DNA of 9,907 nucleotides from an uncultured bacterium (GTDB taxonomy: Bacteria > Cyanobacteriota > Vampirovibrionia > Gastranaerophilales > Gastranaerophilaceae), in NCBI GenBank assembly GCA_945833895.1, contig CAMAGQ010000054.1:1-9907 (forward strand), written 5' to 3'. Each line of letters begins with the position of its first letter. Positions within the stretch are counted from its first letter, which is position 1. The notes under the pieces are model-generated. The model was not told the DNA's origin. It did no database searches and was given only the letters and a program-made list of their open reading frames with translations. Shown in pieces: positions 1 through 5,370 of this stretch. The position numbers and the translations under genes are program-made.

Positions 1-223
1 GAAAAAGTTGCTGACTAAAAGTACAGCAACATTAAATAAACACGAGGATATTAAGAGAGAGAGTATAAAAAAATCTTTGTTATATCCTTGTTATGACATT
101 TTATCCTTTATCAATTACCGTTTATCTTTTCCCTTACATATATATAAACGTATTCCCGCTCAATTAATTGCTACTTTTATCGTAATGTTGTTAATACTTC
201 TTAACGGGTGATATCCAGTATAT

Positions 224-271
224 AAAAAGCAAATATCAAAAATGCAATTTGCATGTATTATTGATATTTGC
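224..271 (-). terminator. Rho-independent terminator downstream of bioA
   Basis: The arms 229-239 and 261-271 are a perfect 11-bp inverted repeat (GCAAATATCAA / TTGATATTTGC). The loop contains a second small palindrome at 242-254 (ATGCA-att-TGCAT). Read on the minus strand the stem is followed directly by TTTTTATA, so it would end transcripts leaving bioA, whose stop lies about 30 bases upstream. The stem is AT-rich, so efficiency is uncertain. An extra 7-bp pair, TAACGGG (202-208) with CCCGTTA (271-277), could form an alternative outer stem. Confidence 0.65.
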
Positions 272-302
272 CCGTTACAATTAAATTTTTACAAATTTTA
301 AA

Positions 303-1649
303 CTACAGATTTTCCATAACATCAACCATACATTCTTTGGCAATATCGGTCACAAAATCCATATCTTCAGGCTGAATAATCAGCGGCGGATTGAAGTAAA
401 TCACATCACCGAGCGGTCGCAGCAAAACACCTTTTTTCAAGGCTTTTTTGTATATTTGATAGCCTAGTCGCAATTTGCTAGGATAAGCTTCTTTTGTTTT
501 CTTATCTTTTACAATTTCAATCGCATTAACCAGCCCGATATGACGAACCTCGCCAACATAAGGTAATTGAGCGAATTTTTCGTTAATTATTTTGTTAAAA
601 TATTTAGCGTTTCCAACCGCATTAGGAATAATATTTTCATCCTTCAAAATATTCAAAACCTCAATAGCAGCCGAACATGCAAGCGGATTTCCCGCATAAG
701 TGTGGCTGTGCATAAAAGCTTTACCTTTGCCGTAATCGTCATAAAACGCATCATAGATTTTTTGAGTAGTTACACAAATCGACATCGGCATATAACCGCC
801 TGTCAAACCTTTTGAAAGGCACATGATATCAGGAGAAACACCTGCATGGTCAAACGCAAACATTTTTCCCGTTCTGCCGTAACCTGTCGCAATTTCATCA
901 GCAATCAAATGAACATTGTATTTATCGCATAAATCTCTCAACTTTTTCAAGTACAACGGCGGATAAATCTTCATCCCCGCAGAACCTTGCAACAGCGGTT
1001 CTACAAGCATTGCACAAGTTTCATCACCGTATTTTTCAAAAGTTTTCTCAGCCTGTTCAAAACATTCGCAAGAACAATTATCACGGCATTTTCCGTAAGG
1101 ACATCTGAAACAGTCAGGGCCGTTTACCCTCACAACATCCATCAAAATCGGTTTATAGATTTCCGAATACAAATCACAAGCCCCGACAGACAACGCTCCG
1201 ATTGTTTCCCCGTGATAAGCATCAGACAAAGCCATAAATCGTTTCTTTTGAGTATTTCCTGTCTGCTGATGATATTGAAAACTCATTTTCATTGCCATTT
1301 CGATAGCCGCTGAGCCGTTATCGGCAAAATTGAACTTACAAAGCCCTTTAGGCAAAACTTCCATCAACTTTTGACAAAGAGTAATAGCAGTTTTATGGGT
1401 AAAATTGGCAAAAATTACGTGTTCAAGTCTATCAAGTTGGTTTTTCATAGCAGAATTTATTCGAGGATTACAGTGTCCCAAAAGATTACACCACCACGAA
1501 CTCACAACGTCCTTATAGCAATTTCCGTCGATATCGTATAGGTTAATCCCTTTCGCGTAATCAATAACAATCGGCGGCAACGTTTCGTAATCCTTCATCT
1601 GCGAACACGGGTGCCAAATGTATTTCAAATCTTCTTCCTGCCAATTCAT
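303..1649 (-). CDS. bioA: BioA: adenosylmethionine-8-amino-7-oxononanoate (DAPA) aminotransferase
   Basis: PLP-dependent class III aminotransferase that converts KAPA (7-keto-8-aminopelargonate) to DAPA in cytoplasmic biotin synthesis. It has 448 residues, close to the family's 430-450. Visible family residues: SWW 51-53, DNGS 110-113, YHG 145-147, ADEIATGYGRTG 250-261 with the PLP-nitrogen Asp251, LSKGLTGG with the Schiff-base Lys280, HSHTY before GNP near 315-321, and Arg411 in LLRPLGD for the substrate carboxylate. The ATG at 1649 is chosen because AAGAAGG lies 8 bases upstream; an in-frame TTG at 1676 has no ribosome site and overlaps the bioD stop. The gene lies 19 bases after bioD, so the two are probably co-transcribed. 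Oddities: six cysteines at 180-196, and Cys15 in WHPC where E. coli BioA has Tyr17. The overall look is closer to the Bacillus-like branch, so whether the amino donor is S-adenosylmethionine or lysine is not settled by sequence. Confidence 0.93.
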   Translation of the reverse strand: MNWQEEDLKYIWHPCSQMKDYETLPPIVIDYAKGINLYDIDGNCYKDVVSSWWCNLLGHCNPRINSAMKNQLDRLEHVIFANFTHKTAITLCQKLMEVLPKGLCKFNFADNGSAAIEMAMKMSFQYHQQTGNTQKKRFMALSDAYHGETIGALSVGACDLYSEIYKPILMDVVRVNGPDCFRCPYGKCRDNCSCECFEQAEKTFEKYGDETCAMLVEPLLQGSAGMKIYPPLYLKKLRDLCDKYNVHLIADEIATGYGRTGKMFAFDHAGVSPDIMCLSKGLTGGYMPMSICVTTQKIYDAFYDDYGKGKAFMHSHTYAGNPLACSAAIEVLNILKDENIIPNAVGNAKYFNKIINEKFAQLPYVGEVRHIGLVNAIEIVKDKKTKEAYPSKLRLGYQIYKKALKKGVLLRPLGDVIYFNPPLIIQPEDMDFVTDIAKECMVDVMENL

Positions 1650-1657
1650 TTTTATAA

Positions 1658-1664
1658 CCTTCTT
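1658..1664 (-). promoter_or_regulatory. Ribosome binding site of bioA
   Basis: AAGAAGG on the minus strand, 8 bases before the ATG at 1649. It lies in the 19-base gap between bioD and bioA and decides the bioA start against the in-frame TTG at 1676. Confidence 0.7.
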
Positions 1665-1668
1665 TCTT

Positions 1669-2358
1669 CTAATCAAATATATTCAATAAAACCTTTTCAT
1701 CAATATCTAAATCAGTGTCACCACTTGCAACGGTAGCGATTACAGGAATTTTTGTCAGATATTCAACCTGCTTTTTATTATCAATGTGCATAAAATCATT
1801 TTTATCGTAGTTATTTAGAATAATTCCACGGATGTTCAAATTTTGAGATTTTGCATATTCAACGGTCAAAAGAACTGAATTTATAGTCCCCAAACCGCCG
1901 TCAGCAACAATTACGATATCCTCCCCGAGTTTTTTGATAACATCAGGAAGCAACATGGTTTTATCTTCTGTAATACAGAAAGGACAGGTAATACCACCCG
2001 CACCTTCAACAACCAAATAATCAAAATTCTGCGAAAGTTTTTCAAAATCAGCAAGAATTTTATCAAGTTTTATCTCAACACCAACTCTATTGGAGGCAAG
2101 ATGCGGTGATACAGCCTCTTCAAAACAATAACTTACGCAAGAGGATGACGGGATATCAAGTTTTGCCAATTTTGTGACAAAATCGCAATCTCCTGCGAGC
2201 AAACTTCCGTCATTTTGTCTGATAGCACCGCTTAAAGCAGGTTTGTAGTAACCGCAATTGTGGTTTAATTCTCTCATTTTTTTTACAAGAAGTCCTGAAA
2301 TGTAGGTTTTTCCGATATCAGTACCGGTTGCTGTAACAAATACAGACTTTGTTTTCAT
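1669..2358 (-). CDS. bioD: BioD: ATP-dependent dethiobiotin synthetase
   Basis: Carboxylates DAPA with CO2 and ATP to form the ureido ring of dethiobiotin, the step directly after BioA. It has 229 residues, the usual family size. The P-loop variant GTDIGKT sits at residues 12-18, the conserved lysine is Lys39 in YYKPALSG, VEGAGG in the middle is the second ATP/Mg motif, and NNYDKND near residues 180-186 fits the base-recognition asparagine segment. The ATG at 2358 (MKTKSVF) follows GGAGG by 7 bases. The reading frame stays open upstream to 2568, but that part runs through the neighbouring transporter gene in another frame and is not real. bioA follows 19 bases later. No BirA-type operator (TTGTAAAC half-sites) is visible upstream, and bioB and bioF are absent from the window. 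Confidence 0.93.
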   Translation of the reverse strand: MKTKSVFVTATGTDIGKTYISGLLVKKMRELNHNCGYYKPALSGAIRQNDGSLLAGDCDFVTKLAKLDIPSSSCVSYCFEEAVSPHLASNRVGVEIKLDKILADFEKLSQNFDYLVVEGAGGITCPFCITEDKTMLLPDVIKKLGEDIVIVADGGLGTINSVLLTVEYAKSQNLNIRGIILNNYDKNDFMHIDNKKQVEYLTKIPVIATVASGDTDLDIDEKVLLNIFD

Positions 2359-2365
2359 ATCCATA

Positions 2366-2370
2366 CCTCC
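2366..2370 (-). promoter_or_regulatory. Ribosome binding site of bioD
   Basis: GGAGG on the minus strand, 7 bases before the ATG at 2358. A nearer ATG at 2364 (MDMKTK) would be only one base from the site, so the second ATG is preferred. Confidence 0.75.
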
Positions 2371-2409
2371 ATAAAAATAAAAGCGATGATTTAACTCACC
2401 GCTTTTATT
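2371..2409 (-). terminator. Terminator between the Omp85 transporter gene and bioD
   Basis: Arms 2376-2385 and 2400-2409 form a perfect 10-bp inverted repeat (AATAAAAGCG / CGCTTTTATT) with a 14-base loop. Read on the minus strand the 3' arm runs into TTTAT. It starts about 22 bases after the transporter stop codon and ends only a few bases before the bioD ribosome site, so bioDA is expected to be transcribed separately. Confidence 0.7.
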
Positions 2410-2412
2410 ATA
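2400..2412 (-). promoter_or_regulatory. Possible bioD promoter (-10 only) overlapping the terminator
   Basis: A perfect TATAAT lies on the minus strand at 2407-2412. It would start transcription near 2400, inside the hairpin, so transcripts begun here would lack the upstream arm and escape termination. No recognisable -35 box is seen 16-18 bases upstream (ATAATA at 17), and AT-rich DNA produces TATAAT by chance, so this is weak. Confidence 0.25.
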
Positions 2413-2431
2413 TATCAAAATAATTAAATTA

Positions 2432-4576
2432 TTATAATGTATTTGATGCCCCATCAATTTGATAATCGTAGTGACGAATATCATCATAGTTGTTATCCAA
2501 CGGAGGCAACGGTTCTGGCTGTATCTGAGGTTGCGGCTGTGGTTGAGGTTGTGGTTTCGGAGCAACAACTTCAGGCTTATTACGTTTACTCAACAATGCA
2601 CCAATATCAGGTTCAAGAGTCAATTCAAAGTGGAATCTGCCCATGTGTCTGTGTTGTTCGTAAGCATTGTTAACTAAAGGATAGCCCCAATATAAACGAG
2701 CACTCAAGTCACCCGGTAATTGAACACGAAGCCCCATACCGATTGATGCAAGGAAGTAACTTCCGTTGTAGTAATCTTCGCCGACATAAGGGAAAATACC
2801 CGCAGTATCAGCAAAAACTGCACCCTTCAAGTAATTACCGATAAACTTACGAGTTCCGCCGCCTTTTCTTGCAATGTAACGAGGTCCGAGAGGGAACATC
2901 AATTCACCGCTTAAGAAGTAACCGTTTTTACCGATTGTAACACCTTCCGAATAACCTCTGACAGTTGCCAAACCACCGACCTGGAATTGGTCAAGATACG
3001 GAATATGCTTGCTGTTAGGGATTACCTGATAACTACCTCTCAACTGACCGATAATACCGTGTGTGAAGTCGTGTAATCTCAACGCACCACCGGCAATCTT
3101 GAAGTAACTTGATTCACTGTCAAAGATAGGAATTGCTGCTTCAACGTTTTGGTTCAAGTACCAAATACCATACTTAGTATCTTTTCTGATGTTTGCTCCG
3201 AGTGTAATACTTGTAACTTGGTCTGTATCTTTGATAGGGTCGCTAATCGGCTGGTTATAAATTTCTGAGAAGATATCACCTAACCTAGACCAGCTTCTTG
3301 ATCTTTTGTAGTTCAAAGATGCAAATGTCTTAAATTCAAATCCTCTTGTTCTTACAATAGGTTGATCATAGTACAAACTATATAAGTATGAATTACTTTT
3401 CAATCCCATCCAGTCATATTGACCGTTGATTACCTTAGCAAAAGTTGATGAATAAGAAAAACCTATTCTACCGTCTTTTTTGTTGATAGGATAACTGTAA
3501 TCAAAGAACGGGCTCTGTGAACCTTTTGAGAAATAAGCACCCAAAGTCATTTGGTCACGGTTATGGAACAAACTGTCTGCAACGATAGCAGGACCGCCTC
3601 TTAATTGACCTGTACTTCTACGACCTGAACTGTCCATCATACCGATTAAGTGGAACGGGAAAGTTTCTTCAGCCGTTAATTCAATGTCAGTTGTTCCCGG
3701 AACTGTACCTGCTTTAAGGTTTGCCATTAAGTTAACACCGTCGTGATATCTGTTAAAATCAAGAACATCTTGTTCTAAACTTACGATATCAAACAAATCG
3801 CCTTCCTTTTCAGGCATACGATTTAAAATGTACTTGCTTCTTGTGTATTTGTTATTAACAACCGAAATATTACCGATTTTACTTTCGATAAGTTCAATTC
3901 TCAAATTGCCGTTAGAAACAGTTTGCTCAGGCAAATATGCTCTTGCAGTAACGAACCCCTTTTCAGCGTACAAATTGTTCAAAGCATTAATCGCTGCTTG
4001 AACATCCGAAATCAAAATATTTTTGCCGATATAAGGTCCAACGACACTGTTAATTTCATCTCTTGTTAAAATTTGAGAGGGTGACACCTCAATAGAGTTT
4101 ACATAAATTCCTGTAGAATTTACATCGTCTTGAACACCGCCTCTATAAACATTCTCGTCATACAAACCTCGTTGAGGTTGTCCGTATGAATTGTCAGTGT
4201 ATTGTTGTCCGCCACCTCTGTAATCATTTATCGGAGTGACTTCAGAGCCATAGTATCTGCTTTGCTCGTATTGATAATAATCAGACTCAACATGACGTCT
4301 GTTTTTATCATATCTCATAATGTCACTATCGTGAATTGTGGATGTTCCAACTTCGTTACCAATTTCATTGTAAGCATGTACCGGAATATTACCTGTAGAA
4401 TAACCGTAACCTGAGAAGTTACCGGCCGCAGCTCCGGTTTCAGCCCCCATAGATTCAAATCCAAAAGTTTCATTCGCTAAGACCATAGAGCCAGAGGTAA
4501 ATATTGACATGGCACCTACTGCAGATAGTGCCAAAACTGCTGTTAGTATTCGATTACTTTTCTTAATCATTTTCAT
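2432..4576 (-). CDS. TpsB/ShlB-FhaC-type Omp85 outer-membrane transporter with POTRA domains
   Basis: A 714-residue precursor of a two-partner-secretion-type outer-membrane transporter. A signal peptide covers residues 1-34 (KK, hydrophobic core, cleavage after VLA). Residues 35-155 are a Tyr/Gly/Asn/Gln-rich, probably disordered stretch. A ShlB-type POTRA spans about 157-232 (VNSIEVSPSQIL to LRIELIE), then a second POTRA-like segment to about 300. A 16-strand-type beta barrel fills about 305-655. It holds the Omp85 loop-6 motif VRGY at 539-542 with the key Arg540, preceded by FQVGG, and the strand motif VFADTAG at 587-593. After the last strand (GRFHFELTL) comes a non-standard tail of about 60 residues with a Pro-Gln run at 673-689. 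No secreted TpsA substrate gene is in the window. The divergent neighbour encodes a Skp-like chaperone, fitting an outer-membrane role. AAAGG lies 4 bases before this ATG and 10 before ATG 4570, so the exact start is ambiguous. Confidence 0.85.
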   Translation of the reverse strand: MKMIKKSNRILTAVLALSAVGAMSIFTSGSMVLANETFGFESMGAETGAAAGNFSGYGYSTGNIPVHAYNEIGNEVGTSTIHDSDIMRYDKNRRHVESDYYQYEQSRYYGSEVTPINDYRGGGQQYTDNSYGQPQRGLYDENVYRGGVQDDVNSTGIYVNSIEVSPSQILTRDEINSVVGPYIGKNILISDVQAAINALNNLYAEKGFVTARAYLPEQTVSNGNLRIELIESKIGNISVVNNKYTRSKYILNRMPEKEGDLFDIVSLEQDVLDFNRYHDGVNLMANLKAGTVPGTTDIELTAEETFPFHLIGMMDSSGRRSTGQLRGGPAIVADSLFHNRDQMTLGAYFSKGSQSPFFDYSYPINKKDGRIGFSYSSTFAKVINGQYDWMGLKSNSYLYSLYYDQPIVRTRGFEFKTFASLNYKRSRSWSRLGDIFSEIYNQPISDPIKDTDQVTSITLGANIRKDTKYGIWYLNQNVEAAIPIFDSESSYFKIAGGALRLHDFTHGIIGQLRGSYQVIPNSKHIPYLDQFQVGGLATVRGYSEGVTIGKNGYFLSGELMFPLGPRYIARKGGGTRKFIGNYLKGAVFADTAGIFPYVGEDYYNGSYFLASIGMGLRVQLPGDLSARLYWGYPLVNNAYEQHRHMGRFHFELTLEPDIGALLSKRNKPEVVAPKPQPQPQPQPQIQPEPLPPLDNNYDDIRHYDYQIDGASNTL
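2525..2560 (-). repeat. Short hexanucleotide repeat encoding the (Pro-Gln) run
   Basis: About five near-identical six-base units (plus-strand form GGTTGN) encode residues 673-684 of the transporter's tail. Third-position differences between units (Gln and Pro codons vary) partly break the repeat, suggesting the dipeptide run is kept by selection rather than being recent slippage. Confidence 0.6.
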
Positions 4577-4599
4577 TCTACCTTTAAATTATATCTAGT

Positions 4600-4628
4600 A
4601 TTATATCTTATAAGATATCCTATACCTA
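4600..4628 (-). promoter_or_regulatory. Probable promoter of the Omp85 transporter gene
   Basis: A perfect TATAAT lies on the minus strand at 4600-4605. It predicts a start near 4593 and a leader of about 16 bases that keeps the AAAGG ribosome site. The hexamer 17 bases upstream is TAGGTA (4623-4628), a poor -35, which would suit an activator-dependent promoter. A second TATAAT at 4588-4593 is too close to the start codon to be the natural choice. Confidence 0.4.
4603..4618. repeat. 16-bp perfect palindrome, candidate operator
   Basis: ATATCTTATAAGATAT is a perfect dyad covering part of the -10 box and the spacer of the transporter promoter. The half-site sequence TTATATCT also occurs directly repeated at 4589-4596 and 4601-4608, 12 bases apart. 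The position suits a regulator binding site, but the protein is unknown and chance dyads are commoner in AT-rich DNA. Confidence 0.4.
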
Positions 4629-4782
4629 CATTGTGCAACGACAACGAATAAATATAAATAGTTTGTGAATTTTTGTTACATATTTGACTTAAATTTATGC
4701 TACCAACCTATTATATCCACTAATTTATTATACAAAAATTTCAATATTATGTAAAGTTGTAAAGAAAAAATACATTATTTGA

Positions 4783-4811
4783 ATGACTTTTATAAAATTT
4801 TATGTTAAACT
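4783..4811 (+). promoter_or_regulatory. Extended -10 promoter of the ompH/skp-like gene
   Basis: ATGACT at 4783-4788 (four of six matches to TTGACA) and TAAACT at 4806-4811 (four of six to TATAAT) are separated by exactly 17 bases, with TG at 4803-4804 giving an extended -10 (TGTTAAACT). The start would be near 4818, about 19 bases before the ATG. The same nonamer at the same spacing precedes the DUF2339 gene. Confidence 0.5.
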
Positions 4812-4823
4812 CTTCTTTGTAAT

Positions 4824-4829
4824 AAGGAG
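4824..4829 (+). promoter_or_regulatory. Ribosome binding site of the ompH/skp-like gene
   Basis: AAGGAG, 7 bases before the ATG at 4837. It fixes the start there rather than at the upstream in-frame ATG at 4783, which lies inside the promoter. Confidence 0.8.
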
Positions 4830-4836
4830 ATTGGTT

Positions 4837-5289
4837 ATGAAGAAAAATTTAGTTTTATTATCATTACTTGCAGCATTTGTTTGCCCTTTGTCAATGAATG
4901 CGGTAATGGCTGCTGATTTCAATGTCGCTATCGTTGACGTTCCACAACTTGTAAGTTCTTCTGCTCAAGTTCAAGCACTTAAAAAAGAACAACAAGCTAA
5001 GGCTGAAGAAATGGTTAAATTCATCGAAAAAGCAAGAAAAGATGTTGCTAATATTACTGATGCTACCAAAAAGAAAGCCGCTGAAGATAAATACAACAAA
5101 GAATTCCAAACTAAAAAGGAAAAAATGGACAAAGAATACGCTGATAAGTTAAAAGCTATCGACGATTCTATTACAAAACAAATTAACGATCAGGCAAAGG
5201 CTAAAGGTTATGACCTTGTATTAAGCAAAAATATGGTTCTTTTCGGCGGAAAAGATATCACTGCTGAATTAGTTAAAACAATCAAGTAA
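4837..5289 (+). CDS. ompH: OmpH/Skp-family periplasmic chaperone
   Basis: A 150-residue precursor, close to the 161 residues of E. coli Skp. Skp-type proteins are trimeric 'jellyfish' chaperones that hold unfolded outer-membrane proteins in the periplasm. The signal peptide is residues 1-25 (KK, leucine-rich core, cleavage in VMA-ADF). A short beta segment FNVAIVDVPQLVSSS (28-42) matches the family's first strand. A Lys/Glu-rich coiled coil runs from about 43 to 125. The closing motif YDLVLSKNMVLFGGKDITAELV is the typical OmpH C-terminal core (Leu, aromatic or hydrophobic, GG, DIT). It is divergent from the Omp85-type transporter gene, a natural client, and has its own promoter and terminator, so it appears monocistronic. 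Bacterial Skp genes usually sit beside bamA or lpxD; that context is not seen here. Confidence 0.9.
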   Translation: MKKNLVLLSLLAAFVCPLSMNAVMAADFNVAIVDVPQLVSSSAQVQALKKEQQAKAEEMVKFIEKARKDVANITDATKKKAAEDKYNKEFQTKKEKMDKEYADKLKAIDDSITKQINDQAKAKGYDLVLSKNMVLFGGKDITAELVKTIK

Positions 5290-5311
5290 TTTTTGATTTA
5301 AAACAATACTT

Positions 5312-5347
5312 AAAAAAACGGACCGGCAACATTGTCAGTCCGTTTTT
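5312..5347. terminator. Bidirectional Rho-independent terminator
   Basis: Perfect 10-bp arms AAAAACGGAC (5314-5323) and GTCCGTTTTT (5338-5347) with a 14-base loop. On the plus strand the stem ends in five T, 20-odd bases after the ompH-like stop codon; on the minus strand it ends in seven T, after the DUF2339 stop. It serves both convergent genes. Confidence 0.9.
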
Positions 5348-5370
5348 CATATTCATTTGTAACAGGTCAA

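Noticed and set aside
1..211. Plus-strand open frame of 67 codons starting with TTG at 8, ending in a hydrophobic stretch
   Set aside because: No ribosome site before the TTG, no recognisable domain, and the frame is open to the window edge. It could be the tail of a gene outside, but another frame also closes with a plausible short tail (stop at 16-18). Nothing here can be decided.
2359..2568. N-terminal extension of BioD by 70 residues
   Set aside because: It runs through the terminator and the end of the transporter gene in another frame; the ribosome site and the P-loop position both place the start at 2358.
4202..4414. Plus-strand frame of 70 codons opposite the transporter gene
   Set aside because: Antisense shadow of a clearly coding region with signal peptide and POTRA sequence on the other strand.
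4588..4593. Second TATAAT close to the transporter start codon
   Set aside because: It would start transcription within the ribosome site, leaving no usable leader; the TATAAT at 4600-4605 is better placed.
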